Shown: positions 17,340 through 25,876, numbered from the stretch's first letter. The stretch: DNA of 64,000 nucleotides from Paenibacillus sp. FSL R5-0912 (GCF_000758605.1 NZ_CP009282.1:3658001-3722000); one strand, 5' to 3'. Numbers and translations are program-made. Notes: a model not told the origin generated them from the sequence alone.

Positions 17340-18086
17340 ATGCATATCATTGCCGTATCACTCGGGACCGCTTTTTCGGTTCCTGAGTTGCTGCCCTATG
17401 TGTCACCAGAACGCCGGATGAGCAGCAGCCGGCTGAAACGTGAAGACGATGTTCGCAGGTCTCTTATCGGAGACATCCTTGCCCGGATGTTCGCTATGGA
17501 TATGGAGGGGATGCGGAATGATGCGATCTGTTTTGACCAAGGGGTGTTTGGCAAACCCCGGCTGTCTGCTATGCGCGAACCGTGGGACTTTAACCTCTCA
17601 CATTCGGGGAAATGGGTGGCAGGTATCGTCAGCCGCAAGGGACAGCGGGTAGGAATCGACATTCAGAAGATGGCAGCCATAAATCCGGTATTAGCCCGGT
17701 ACAGCCTGTCCCCTGAAGAAATGGAGCGATACCAGAGCTTGAAATCAGAGGCTCAAATACGCTATTTCTATGACTTGTGGACGCGGAAGGAGAGTTATCT
17801 GAAGATGGAGGGCATTGGCCTGACGATTCCAATCCGTTCTGTATTCTCCGAGCAGTACGCTTTGAAGTATGAGCAGTCTGTGCTTAGCGACCGGCTGCCC
17901 GATCATGCGTTCAGGCAATATCCGGTAGATCCGGGCTACGTGCTGACCGCTTGTTCAACAGATTTCCGCTTTCCTGATCAGTATTTGGTGGTCCGGGCTA
18001 AGGATCTCGTCGAAGTGTTTCTGCGGCGCTGCCGGCTGCAGGCGGAGCAATCTGCTCCAGAACCTGACGGACTCACCGTCTTGTAG
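17340..18086 (+). CDS. 4'-phosphopantetheinyl transferase (Sfp-type)
   Basis: 248 residues; AGGAGG 10 bp upstream. Seen: GKPRL, the CoA-binding FNLSHSGKWV, the Mg-binding VGIDIQKM and the catalytic WTRKESYLKMEGIGL, all hallmarks of the Sfp/EntD family and at the usual spacing for about 230 residues. Known: it transfers 4'-phosphopantetheine from CoA to carrier proteins of NRPS, PKS or fatty-acid systems. No NRPS or PKS gene lies in the window, so the carrier must be encoded elsewhere. A strong terminator follows at 18162. Confidence 0.9.
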   Translation: MHIIAVSLGTAFSVPELLPYVSPERRMSSSRLKREDDVRRSLIGDILARMFAMDMEGMRNDAICFDQGVFGKPRLSAMREPWDFNLSHSGKWVAGIVSRKGQRVGIDIQKMAAINPVLARYSLSPEEMERYQSLKSEAQIRYFYDLWTRKESYLKMEGIGLTIPIRSVFSEQYALKYEQSVLSDRLPDHAFRQYPVDPGYVLTACSTDFRFPDQYLVVRAKDLVEVFLRRCRLQAEQSAPEPDGLTVL

Positions 18087-18161
18087 GGAAGAGGGTACCC
18101 GACAGCCGGCATAAGTTTTACTGGACGCAATATATCCTTGCACGGCGCTACACTTACATAC

Positions 18162-18197
18162 AGCAGCGATTGCCATCATGGCACCGCTGCTTTTTTG
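18162..18197 (+). terminator. strong terminator after the sfp-type gene
   Basis: AGCAGCG...GCCAT pairs with ATGGC...CGCTGCT around a single-base loop, followed by six T. Confidence 0.9.
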
Positions 18198-18296
18198 GCT
18201 AGTATTTCCATTCAGTGCATAAGTTCTAAGTCTCAGAATTGTACGCGATCCGGAGTAGCATGATATGCTGTAGATATTGAAGCTCACAGGAGGGTA

Positions 18297-18830
18297 ATGA
18301 TGAAACGAGACATTCAACATGTGCCTTATGGTTATGAACCGCCAGCCGGTGAACGCAAAGGAACCTTGATCTTCTATGATTCATTCGAGCATATCTCGGA
18401 TATGGATTTGCTGAAGGCGGCTGAGACAGCGATAGAGCGAAAATTCACCAAGCTGGTGCTGTATCCGCTGCATGAAGAAACCGTTAGACGGATGACGAAG
18501 GAGCCGGTGCAGGCTTTTCATAAACGGGAGGACCGGCTGCATGAGTGGAAAAGAGATCAGGGCCGGTCTTTCATTACGGTGGAAAGTCTGGAGGGGAAAC
18601 GCAAGAAATACACCCCGCTCGATTCTGCGCTGCGCCATATCAGTGAGGTCTATTCCGCTCCTTACTTTCTCTATCTGACTCCGGAGATGGCAAATCTGTT
18701 CGCGTCTTATTCCTCCTTCGAGGAATGGATCGTCAAGCTGCGTTTGCTGGTATCAGAAGCGCCGGCACAACTACATCCGCGGCTGGAGAAATTCCGTCAT
18801 CGCTGGGATGTGGCTGGCGAAGGCAATTAG
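18297..18830 (+). CDS. conserved hypothetical protein
   Basis: 177 residues; AGGAGGG lies just upstream of ATG 18297 (a second ATG at 18300 is equally well placed). Not recognised. Seen: soluble, charged, no signal peptide or membrane helix. The segment about 23-60 alternates strand and helix (TLIFYDSFEHI, KFTKLVLYPLHEETV), as in an alpha/beta nucleotide-binding fold, and the middle has FHKREDRLHEWKRDQG. Followed after 42 bp by another small gene with its own ribosome binding site, so the two probably form an operon. Function unknown. Confidence 0.75.
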   Translation: MMKRDIQHVPYGYEPPAGERKGTLIFYDSFEHISDMDLLKAAETAIERKFTKLVLYPLHEETVRRMTKEPVQAFHKREDRLHEWKRDQGRSFITVESLEGKRKKYTPLDSALRHISEVYSAPYFLYLTPEMANLFASYSSFEEWIVKLRLLVSEAPAQLHPRLEKFRHRWDVAGEGN

Positions 18831-18872
18831 GTAAATAGTTGTATACCCTATACCCGTGGGAGGGCGATGAGC

Positions 18873-19211
18873 ATGAATGAGGCCTATCAACTCAATGTTA
18901 AATTGCAGCCCAATGAGACGCTTGCGCTGATCAAAGAGGGAATGCCGCAGGAGTCGGAGCTGCTGTACGAGGAGCTGAATGATCTCGGTGAAGGCAAGAT
19001 GATCGGGACGCTGGTCTATGAGCGGTATTATTTCCGGTCCGGTAATCAGGCTGCGCTGGTGATCCTAGTCGATAATCTGAAGGGCAGAAGTAATGTCCGG
19101 CTTATTCCGGCGGGAGGCTCCAACGGGTTGATCCTTAAGCTCGATTGGGGCGCCGGCAAAAGCTTCGCTTCTTCGGTGGAGCGAATTCTGGCGGATTATA
19201 TTGTGGAATAA
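18873..19211 (+). CDS. DUF6054-like small protein
   Basis: 112 residues from ATG 18873, at good spacing from GGGAGGG; an ATG at 18867 sits too close to that site. Seen: soluble alpha/beta protein with EGKMIGTLVYERYYFRSGNQ and AALVILVDNL, then LDWGAGKSF near the end. These resemble what I recall of the DUF6054 family, whose function is unknown; the assignment was not searched. Likely co-transcribed with the preceding hypothetical gene. Confidence 0.65.
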   Translation: MNEAYQLNVKLQPNETLALIKEGMPQESELLYEELNDLGEGKMIGTLVYERYYFRSGNQAALVILVDNLKGRSNVRLIPAGGSNGLILKLDWGAGKSFASSVERILADYIVE

Positions 19212-19239
19212 GCGGGGAGGTTAAGGAGGGGAGCTTGGA

Positions 19240-19287
19240 GGCCAGTGTAGGTCCGGCAGCATACTGCTGCTGCGGCTTACTGGCCCT
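19240..19287. repeat. large hairpin between convergent genes
   Basis: GGCCAGT (19240-19246) pairs with ACTGGCC (19279-19285) outside an inner CAGCA/TGCTG pairing. There is no T tract, so termination is possible but not convincing. It lies between the rightward DUF6054-like gene and the leftward DUF4395-like gene. Confidence 0.5.
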
Positions 19288-19322
19288 GTAAGATTCACCG
19301 CACGGGCAGCACGGACTCCTGC

Positions 19323-19766
19323 TTATTTGTGGAGAGCTGCCTGTTTGCGTCTATAGGTATACATTCTCCACTGGTAGTGGATGAAGCACCCGATGCAGAA
19401 GCCGAGGATAGCTACTGTGGCTGCTACCGCAACCATGATCGAGAAGATATAAGCGGCTACGGTCCAGCCGGCAAGGAAGCTGACCAGCCCTGCAGTCAGG
19501 CAGAAGACGGCAATGCTCTGGTTGAACTGCTGCTGTTCCCAGTCTTCCAGTACATAGGCGGAGCGCTCCTTAGTCAGGAATTTCGCCGCAACCTTGATCA
19601 CCGGATTATATCCGAAGATTAGGCCAGACAGTCCTGCGGCAAGCGGCAGGGCAAGAATCCAGTAAGCTCCCGTAAATAGTGACAATAATACAGAAATTAC
19701 GATAAAAGCCTGATTAGTTCTGACTAACGGCCGGGGAATTCCCTTAATGATTGAAGGCTCACTCAT
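19323..19766 (-). CDS. DUF4395-family membrane protein
   Basis: 147 residues from ATG 19766, which has AAAGGTG upstream; a GTG at 19775 sits too close to that site. Seen: about four membrane helices in two pairs. The N-terminal half contains PRPLVRTNQAFIVISV and GLIFGYNPVIKVAAKFL, the characteristic DUF4395 pattern. The C-terminus YQWRMYTYRRKQ is basic and cytoplasmic. Function unknown. Monocistronic; its upstream region abuts the promoter of the divergent TetR gene. Confidence 0.75.
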   Translation of the reverse strand: MSEPSIIKGIPRPLVRTNQAFIVISVLLSLFTGAYWILALPLAAGLSGLIFGYNPVIKVAAKFLTKERSAYVLEDWEQQQFNQSIAVFCLTAGLVSFLAGWTVAAYIFSIMVAVAATVAILGFCIGCFIHYQWRMYTYRRKQAALHK

Positions 19767-19865
19767 TAAATTCACACCTTTCGCATTGGAATAATTAAAT
19801 TATAACCAATGATCTGCAATGTGGCAATCGGTAAGCGTAAACATTAAAATTTGAAATTATTATCC

Positions 19866-19917
19866 ATTGACAGCGGAGCCCACTCGTGGTTTTATTATGT
19901 AGACCAATTGTTATAAA
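19866..19917 (+). promoter_or_regulatory. promoter and probable LmrA/YxaF-type operator
   Basis: TTGACA (19867-19872) followed at 17 bp by TTTTAT or at 20 bp by TATTAT. Directly after it lies GTAGACCAATTGTTATAA (19899-19916), which resembles the B. subtilis LmrA/YxaF box as I recall it (ATAGACCAGTCACTATA type). The regulator encoded just downstream is of that family, so autoregulation is likely. Confidence 0.6.
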
Positions 19918-19950
19918 AGTGCAGAAACATCTATAAAGGAAGTGTCCGGC

Positions 19951-20520
19951 TTGTCAAACAAGCATAATGCACGTGAAGCTATTCTGGATACGGCTTCAAG
20001 ATTGTTTTTCACACAGGGCTATCATGCAACCGGGCTAAATCAGATCATCAAGGACAGCGATTCGCCCAAGGGATCATTGTATTATTATTTTCCTCACGGC
20101 AAAGAAGAGCTGGTGTTGACCTGCATTAACCGGACAAGTGAAATGGTCTCCCAAAATTTGCGGCATTATGTAGAGAGTGAAGCCTCACCTGCCCAGGCGG
20201 TGCAGAATTTCATTCTGTCTATAGCCAGGGAAGCGGAGGAATCTTCTTTCGAAGGATTGGTGCCGTTCAGCTTCTGGGTAGCCGTTGAGACTTCCTGTGT
20301 CAGCAATGAGCTGAGGACTGCTTGTCAATGTGTGTTCAAGGATTGGCAGGATGTGATCGCCCAGCGTCTGATGAAGGAAGGCATGCAGGAGGAAGCTGCT
20401 CTGCGCAAGGCGACTGTTGTGGTCTCCTTGTTTGAAGGTGCGCTGCTCCTGGCGTTGACCTGCCGAAATGTCCAGCCGCTGGTTGCAGCAGCAGAGAGTA
20501 TTCCGGCAATACTGGCTTAA
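19951..20520 (+). CDS. TetR-family repressor, LmrA/YxaF type
   Basis: 189 residues from TTG 19951 behind AAGGAA; a GTG at 19942 is too near the site. Seen: helix-turn-helix REAILDTASRLFFTQGYHATGLNQIIKDS followed by PKGSLYYYFPHGKEEL, the diagnostic LmrA/YxaF sequence, and a ligand domain ending EGALLLALTCRNVQPL. Known: these repress DHA2 drug efflux genes and release DNA on binding flavonoid or drug ligands. The efflux gene follows after 86 bp, and a matching operator lies upstream. Confidence 0.9.
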   Translation: MSNKHNAREAILDTASRLFFTQGYHATGLNQIIKDSDSPKGSLYYYFPHGKEELVLTCINRTSEMVSQNLRHYVESEASPAQAVQNFILSIAREAEESSFEGLVPFSFWVAVETSCVSNELRTACQCVFKDWQDVIAQRLMKEGMQEEAALRKATVVVSLFEGALLLALTCRNVQPLVAAAESIPAILA

Positions 20521-20606
20521 GGTTCACAGTACCATCGTAACACTGTAACACTGCAATACTGCAACAAATAGAGAGAGAATAAACAGATTATCAGGAGGAT
20601 ATGAGA

Positions 20607-22073
20607 GTGAACGCAACTATGACTGGTAAGGGGCACACAGAGCCCCGCAAATTTAAGACCCTTCCAATTCTCGTCTCCTTATTGCTTGCCGGATTTATCG
20701 GCATGTTCAGTGAGACCGCATTAAATGTAGCCTTAAGTGATCTTATGAATGTATTACAAATTACTCCGACCACAGCGCAATGGCTGACTACTGCTTACCT
20801 GCTGACGCTGGGTATTCTGGTTCCGATCTCCGGGCTGCTGCTGCAGTGGTTCACGACCAGACAGCTGTTCATTGCTGCACTCTGCTTCTCGATTGCGGGA
20901 ACATTCCTGGCTGCAATGGCGCCGAGTTTCGAATTCCTGCTTACAGCGCGTGTGGTTCAGGCGATGGGAACTGCACTCCTTTTGCCGCTGATGTTCAATA
21001 CGATCCTGATTATTATCCCTGCGGAGAAAAGAGGCGCAGCGATGGGTCTCATCGGACTCGTCATCATGGTAGCTCCTGCGATCGGCCCTACCATTGCGGG
21101 TCTGCTGATTGAGAGTCTCAGCTGGCACTGGATCTTCTGGCTGTCCCTGCCGTTCCTTGTGATCGCGCTGTTCAGCGGAATTTTCTTCATGCAGAACGTC
21201 ACAGAAGTGACCAAGCCGAAGATTGATATCCTCTCGATCGTATTATCGTCACTCGGTTTCGGCGGCGTTGTGTATGGATTCAGCAGCGCCGGTGAAGCGG
21301 AAGGCTGGGGAAGTCCGAAGGTGATTATCGCCATTGCTATTGGTGTAATTGCGCTCGTTCTATTCTGCATCCGGCAGTTGACGATGAAGCAGCCGATGAT
21401 TAATCTGCGTGCCTTCAAATTCCCGATGTTCGTGGTCGGTGTTCTGATGGTCTTCATCTGTATGATGGTGATTCTATCCTCGATGCTGATTCTTCCGATG
21501 TACCTGCAGCAGGGACAAGGCTATACTGCGTTCAAAGCAGGCTTACTGCTGCTGCCGGGCGGAATTATCAACGGACTGATGTCGCCGGTGATGGGACGCC
21601 TGTTCGATAAATACGGTCCGAAATGGCTGGTTATTCCAGGACTCGTGCTCGTAGCTGTTTCGCTGTGGTTCTTCTCCAGTATTACAGCAACTTCTACCGT
21701 TATCTTCGTAATTGTACTTCACAGCGTGCTCATGATCGGAATCTCGATGATTATGATGCCTGCCCAGACGAACGGGATCAATCAGCTTCCGCTGGAATAC
21801 TATCCTGACGGTACAGCGATCATGAATACTCTGCAGCAGGTTGCAGGGGCGATTGGTACGGCTCTGGCAGTAAGCATTATGACCTCCGGTACCAAGAGCT
21901 ACATGAAGACTGTAACTGACCCTGGTGATCCGCTGAATATTGGCGCTGCATTTACCCATGGGGTACAGAATGCGTTCATCTTCGGCATGGTGATGGCCAT
22001 TGTCGGTCTGGTTGTTGCTTTCTTCCTCAAACGTGTTATTGTCTCGCACAAGACACAGGCTTCCATGCACTAA
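20607..22073 (+). CDS. DHA2-type multidrug efflux MFS transporter (LmrB-like)
   Basis: 488 residues from GTG 20607, 8 bp after AGGAGG; an ATG at 20601 is only 2 bp from the site. Seen: 14 predicted membrane helices, the DHA2 patterns SETALNVALSDLMNVL and TTAQWLTTAYLLTLGILVP, motif C-like GPTIAGLL and a late NTLQQVAGAIGTAL. The downstream terminator closes the unit. With the LmrA-type repressor it forms a drug-responsive efflux pair. Substrates unknown. Confidence 0.92.
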   Translation: MNATMTGKGHTEPRKFKTLPILVSLLLAGFIGMFSETALNVALSDLMNVLQITPTTAQWLTTAYLLTLGILVPISGLLLQWFTTRQLFIAALCFSIAGTFLAAMAPSFEFLLTARVVQAMGTALLLPLMFNTILIIIPAEKRGAAMGLIGLVIMVAPAIGPTIAGLLIESLSWHWIFWLSLPFLVIALFSGIFFMQNVTEVTKPKIDILSIVLSSLGFGGVVYGFSSAGEAEGWGSPKVIIAIAIGVIALVLFCIRQLTMKQPMINLRAFKFPMFVVGVLMVFICMMVILSSMLILPMYLQQGQGYTAFKAGLLLLPGGIINGLMSPVMGRLFDKYGPKWLVIPGLVLVAVSLWFFSSITATSTVIFVIVLHSVLMIGISMIMMPAQTNGINQLPLEYYPDGTAIMNTLQQVAGAIGTALAVSIMTSGTKSYMKTVTDPGDPLNIGAAFTHGVQNAFIFGMVMAIVGLVVAFFLKRVIVSHKTQASMH

Positions 22074-22092
22074 ACTAATCTTCTTATACAGC

Positions 22093-22127
22093 AAACAGCA
22101 CATCCGGATTACGGGTGTGCTGTTTTT
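22093..22127 (+). terminator. terminator after the first DHA2 transporter gene
   Basis: AACAGCACATCC pairs with GGGTGTGCTGTT, followed by TTT. Confidence 0.85.
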
Positions 22128-22167
22128 GTTATGTGCAATATGGAGCTCACAGAGCATTGATTGTAAA

Positions 22168-22195
22168 AAATCCTGCCCAAAATACAACATTTCTC
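22168..22195 (+). repeat. 28-bp repeat, copy 1
   Basis: AAATCCTGCCCAAAATACAA plus CATTTCTC. The same sequence with two changes recurs at 28161-28188, also just after the terminator of a DHA2 transporter gene. Here TACAACA (22183-22189) also pairs with a TGTTGTA about 35 bp further on. Confidence 0.75.
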
Positions 22196-22342
22196 TCATG
22201 ATAACGCTCCTAATTCATAATTGTTGTAAAAATGGATTCCTGAGTTTAAGACGATGATTGGACATCAACTGGGAATTAAAGTATATTAAGCATAGATTAA
22301 CGATGTATCAGTGAATTGCCATACGAACGGGAGGGGACGTCA

Positions 22343-22675
22343 ATGAAAGTCAGCAAAGAAATGCTGAAGGGCAGCACGGGGACCTTAATTCTCACGCTGC
22401 TACTCGATAAGCCGTTATATGGCTACGAACTGATTAAAGAGCTGGAGCAGCGCTCGCAGGGGGTATTTTCCCTGAAGGAGGGCACGCTCTATCCGATACT
22501 CCATGCGATGGAGAGCGAACGCTGGGTAGAGGCGTATTGGCTTGAGGTAGAAGGGCGCAAACGCAAATATTACCGGCTGCTGGATGAAGGCAAGGCGAAG
22601 CTGCAGGAGAAGAGAGCAGAATGGAATCTTTTCAAAGGCGCGGTGGATTCGGTACTGGGGGAGGGCGGCGCATGA
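22343..22675 (+). CDS. PadR-family transcriptional regulator
   Basis: 110 residues from ATG 22343, 7 bp after GGGAGGGG; the frame opens at 22316. Seen: LKGSTGTLILTLLLDKPLYGYELIKELEQRS and FSLKEGTLYPILHAMESERWV, the PadR winged helix, then a short C-terminal helix (PadR-s2 type). The next gene begins 4 bp before its stop and carries a HAAS domain, the usual PadR partner. PadR repressors of this kind sense cell-envelope stress or small ligands. Confidence 0.93.
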   Translation: MKVSKEMLKGSTGTLILTLLLDKPLYGYELIKELEQRSQGVFSLKEGTLYPILHAMESERWVEAYWLEVEGRKRKYYRLLDEGKAKLQEKRAEWNLFKGAVDSVLGEGGA

Positions 22676-24006
22676 TGGAGCAGCGGAAGAAGCTGGACAA
22701 CTATCTGGACAGGGTGTGTGCAGAGGTTAGAGCCAAAGGGATGCACAGGGAGATAAGGGAGGAACTCAGCGGGCACTTCCAGGACTTGATGCTGGAGCGG
22801 CAGCAGCTTGGTGCAACTGAAGAAGAAGCACAGCAATATGCTATCGCGCAAATGGGTGATCCGCAGGGGGTCGGCCGGGATCTGCACAAAATCCATAAAC
22901 CGCGGATTCCGTGGGGACTGCTCACCGCAGTAATGATGTTGTCAGCTGTAAGTCTGCTGGGGATGGGGGCGATAGAAGCCGGAACCTCCTTCAACCCGGC
23001 CTTATCTGATCTGACGATGCGCCAGACGGTGTATATCAGCCTTGGGATCGCCGTTATGACAGGAATGTACTTCGTCAATTTCAAGCTGCTTCAGAGAGCA
23101 TCAGGATTCATCTATGCTGCAGCATTAATGGCTATAGTTGCCAGCCTATGGCTGGGACCTGAATTAATCAATGGGAACAGACGCTATGTTGGTTTTTTGG
23201 GCTTATATTTTGATCTGGTTGGATACAGTCCTTATCTATTTGTTATCGCTCTGGCAGGGATATGGACCAGCCGCAGCTTTATGCTGAAATGGAGCAGACG
23301 GACCAGGGAATTAGCGGAGTTAGCCTTACTGCTGCTGCCTGCGGCGATCTATGCGGCGCTCCGGTCTTTACCGGAGCTGGTGGTTTATTTGGCAGTATCG
23401 CTGACGCTATATGTATGGATAACACGGCGCTGGATTACAGCCGGATTAATGGTTATAACATTTGTGTCGGGCGGAGCCATCTATGTTTGGAATAATTTGA
23501 ACTTGCGTGACAGGGTCATCGGAGCGATAAATCATAATTATATGCTTAATGGCCCGGGTTACCTCAACCGCAGAATTCACGAGACCATTACATCCGCAGG
23601 CTGGAGAGGGTATGGCTTCGGAGGTGGGGAAGAAGGACTGCCGTATGCGTATTCGGATCTTTTTCCGGTATTTCTGGTTCAATGCTTCGGCAGGGCCGGG
23701 GGCTTGCTCTTCATTGCGGCAGTGGGCTGGTTCGTTCTCAAAATGATCTCCTATACCCGCGCTGTACGCGATACCTACGGGCGGATGCTTATCCTTGCTC
23801 TGGCTCTCATGTTAGCCATCCGCTTAGTTTATGGTCTATCGATCCTCAGCGGAAGAATGCCAATCACAGCTATACCGTTCCCATTCCTCAGCTACGGACA
23901 GCATGTCTTCATTGAATTCGCCGCTGTCGGGCTGCTGATGGGTGTCTACCGGCGGAAGGATATGCTTCCTGCGGATACAAGTCTGGACTTAACTATGGAC
24001 GCCTAG
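22672..24006 (+). CDS. HAAS-domain protein fused to an FtsW/RodA/SpoVE-type (SEDS) domain
   Basis: 444 residues; ATG 22672 overlaps the PadR stop. Seen: residues 1-80 form a HAAS-type cytoplasmic domain (LDNYLDRVCAEVRAKGMHREIREEL, then a TEEEAQQYAIAQMGDPQGVG segment). After that come about ten membrane helices of the SEDS fold, with NGNRRYVGFLG, NLRDRVIGAINHNYM, a periplasmic segment SAGWRGYGFGGGEEGLPYAYSDLF and a late IPFPFLSYGQHVFIEF. Known: SEDS proteins polymerise peptidoglycan; their conserved catalytic Asp lies in a TDFIF-like motif, and YSDLFPVF is the matching place here. Fusion to HAAS and coupling to PadR suggest regulated, non-essential use. Activity is untested; whether it is a glycosyltransferase is inference. 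Confidence 0.85.
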   Translation: MMEQRKKLDNYLDRVCAEVRAKGMHREIREELSGHFQDLMLERQQLGATEEEAQQYAIAQMGDPQGVGRDLHKIHKPRIPWGLLTAVMMLSAVSLLGMGAIEAGTSFNPALSDLTMRQTVYISLGIAVMTGMYFVNFKLLQRASGFIYAAALMAIVASLWLGPELINGNRRYVGFLGLYFDLVGYSPYLFVIALAGIWTSRSFMLKWSRRTRELAELALLLLPAAIYAALRSLPELVVYLAVSLTLYVWITRRWITAGLMVITFVSGGAIYVWNNLNLRDRVIGAINHNYMLNGPGYLNRRIHETITSAGWRGYGFGGGEEGLPYAYSDLFPVFLVQCFGRAGGLLFIAAVGWFVLKMISYTRAVRDTYGRMLILALALMLAIRLVYGLSILSGRMPITAIPFPFLSYGQHVFIEFAAVGLLMGVYRRKDMLPADTSLDLTMDA

Positions 24007-24068
24007 TGCTGCTGCACGTATACTGGTAGGGTGAAAAATACGGACGAGGCAGGAGAGGGGTTAGCATT

Positions 24069-24842
24069 GTGATGAAGCTGCGAATTACAGGCAGAAGGTT
24101 GGGGCTGATCTCATGTGCGATTATCCTAGGCGGAGCTGCCCTTCTAACGGCAACAGCAGCCACAGCTGCTGCTCCTAAGATACAGAATACAGCCGCAGCC
24201 CCGGCGCAAAGTAGGGTGGAGAAGAAACACAACCTGCCCGGCGGTTTTGTGTATCTGGATGAAGTGATTCCTAAGGCGCAATATGAGATACGCTACTACA
24301 GTGAGAATAATTTCACCGGAACAAGGGTGGACGGGTATAAGGCTCCGCTGGCGATTTTCTCGCGGACTGCAGCCAATGCGCTGAAGAAAGTCAGCGATGA
24401 TCTGGACGGCAAAGGTTATATCCTGAGAATCTATGATGCCTACCGTCCGCAAAAAGCCGTTAATCACTTCGTACGCTGGTCACAGGATGCCGCGGATATT
24501 AAGATGAAGCAGCAGTATTATCCCAAGCTGGACAAGCGTAATCTGTTCAAGCTGGGCTTCATCTCCAAGAAATCAGGGCACTCGCGGGGCAGCACCATCG
24601 ATCTGACACTGGCTGATAAAAAAACGGGGGCGCTGGTTGACATGGGCAGCCCGTATGATTTCTTCGGTGAGATTTCTTACTATAATACTACTCTGGTCAA
24701 CAGTACCCAGCATGCCAACCGTAAAGTTCTTAAGGATGCCATGTCGAAGCAGGGCTTCAAGCCCTATACCAAGGAATGGTGGCATTTCACACTGATCAAG
24801 GAGCCGTATCCGCGGCAGTATTTTAACTTTAATGTGGAGTGA
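24069..24842 (+). CDS. secreted D-Ala-D-Ala dipeptidase-like peptidase (VanX/M15D)
   Basis: 257 residues; GAGAGGGG upstream of GTG 24069 or ATG 24072. Seen: a signal peptide (basic start, long hydrophobic stretch, ATAATAAAP) and a catalytic domain with YRPQKAV (Arg), SGHSRGSTIDLTL (zinc His and Asp) and EWWHFTL (catalytic Glu, zinc His), in the order of VanX and DdpX. Known: cytoplasmic VanX cuts D-Ala-D-Ala; exported relatives act on peptidoglycan-derived peptides. With an exported form next to a SEDS-type gene, a cell-wall role is likely. Confidence 0.88.
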   Translation: MMKLRITGRRLGLISCAIILGGAALLTATAATAAAPKIQNTAAAPAQSRVEKKHNLPGGFVYLDEVIPKAQYEIRYYSENNFTGTRVDGYKAPLAIFSRTAANALKKVSDDLDGKGYILRIYDAYRPQKAVNHFVRWSQDAADIKMKQQYYPKLDKRNLFKLGFISKKSGHSRGSTIDLTLADKKTGALVDMGSPYDFFGEISYYNTTLVNSTQHANRKVLKDAMSKQGFKPYTKEWWHFTLIKEPYPRQYFNFNVE

Positions 24843-24942
24843 GGCTGTTCCAAAGCTGCGCAGAACGGTTAATGATTAATGTAAGTTTAGTGCCTGAAGT
24901 TTGCGTGCATAATAATTATATTACAGGAGAGGTGGGATCGAT

Positions 24943-25713
24943 TTGAAGAACAGAATCGTAGCCGTTTTCCTAAGTGTACTGTTATTGGCAGCAGGATCGG
25001 GAGTATTAACCGGTAATAGTGTCCACGCAGCCCCGGGTGTAAATATTATAGTGAACGGACAAGCCTTGCAGCTGGATGGACCGCAAACCTATACTAGTGG
25101 AACAACCCCAATGCTCCCGCTCCGGGAGACTTCGGAAATCCTTAAGTACAAGACTACCTTTATAGGAGCTACAGGGCAGTTTAAGCTGAACCGGTTCCAG
25201 GAAACGATTGAATTCAGGCTGGGCGGGAAAGAGATCCTTCTGAACGGCAAGGATCGGGTGGCTTTTACAGATAGCATTGAACTGAAGCAGCAGCGGGCCT
25301 ATGCACCATTGTCTTTTTTTAGAGCGATAGGGCTGGTTACATCCTATGATCCGGCAAAAGCTCAAGTTGAGATCTACTCACCGGAGGTAGCTGCCGGAGC
25401 GGTAGCCGGATTGCTGGCCGCAGGCAACTATACGGGACTCCGCGAGCGTTACTTCGCTGTGGAAGCAGAGCAGCCCTCGCTGCCCGTCATTCAGCAGAGC
25501 TGGGAGGGTGTAAGTGCTCCGGCAGGCCAGTACTTCGGAGTGAAATCTACGGAGAGCCGGCAGCATGAAGGGAATATGACAATAACAAGCGTGCTCTCCT
25601 TCTCCAAATCCGAGGCGCTACTGACACTGGAGCTGAATACATCGGGCAAAATCGTGAAGCTGGGTCTGGCGGAGCTGCAGGCAGCGGAAGTGCTGGCCAA
25701 CCCGTCGAAATAA
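24943..25713 (+). CDS. copper amine oxidase N-terminal (stalk) domain protein
   Basis: 256 residues from TTG 24943. Seen: signal peptide with VHAAPG cleavage region; then a stalk domain about 30-145 (NIIVNGQALQLDG, TPMLPLRETSEIL, RAYAPLSFFRAIG, VEIYSP), the pattern named after copper amine oxidase N-terminal domains and common in secreted Paenibacillus proteins; then a domain about 150-250 that resembles DUF3887-type fold (NYTGLRERYF...). No catalytic residues are visible. Probably an exported protein bound to the wall. A terminator follows. Confidence 0.8.
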   Translation: MKNRIVAVFLSVLLLAAGSGVLTGNSVHAAPGVNIIVNGQALQLDGPQTYTSGTTPMLPLRETSEILKYKTTFIGATGQFKLNRFQETIEFRLGGKEILLNGKDRVAFTDSIELKQQRAYAPLSFFRAIGLVTSYDPAKAQVEIYSPEVAAGAVAGLLAAGNYTGLRERYFAVEAEQPSLPVIQQSWEGVSAPAGQYFGVKSTESRQHEGNMTITSVLSFSKSEALLTLELNTSGKIVKLGLAELQAAEVLANPSK

Positions 25714-25734
25714 CAAATAACGGATCATTCATAG

Positions 25735-25782
25735 CAGGAGCATCTCACAGCTGTAAACCGCTGCCGGAGATGCTTCTTTTTT
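25735..25782 (+). terminator. terminator after the stalk-domain gene
   Basis: GAGCATCTC pairs with GAGATGCTTC around a 20-base loop, followed by six T. Confidence 0.8.
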
Positions 25783-25822
25783 ATTAATGACCAACACTTT
25801 TGAAAATTTCTGAAAACTTCTA

Positions 25823-25876
25823 TTGACAGATCACTCCAAAGAGAGTAACTTTAGATTCTGATTAAACGCTGTTTAA
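25823..25876 (+). promoter_or_regulatory. promoter and palindromic TetR operator
   Basis: TTGACA at 25823-25828 with a 17-bp spacer to TAACTT at 25846-25851. Downstream lies TTAAACGCTGTTTAA (25862-25876), a perfect 6-3-6 palindrome of the kind bound by TetR dimers, about 45 bp before the TetR gene. Confidence 0.65.

Noticed and set aside
21543-22199. 218-codon leftward open frame overlapping the first DHA2 transporter gene
   Set aside because: Antisense shadow of a clear transporter gene; His/Asn/Arg-rich product without domain features.
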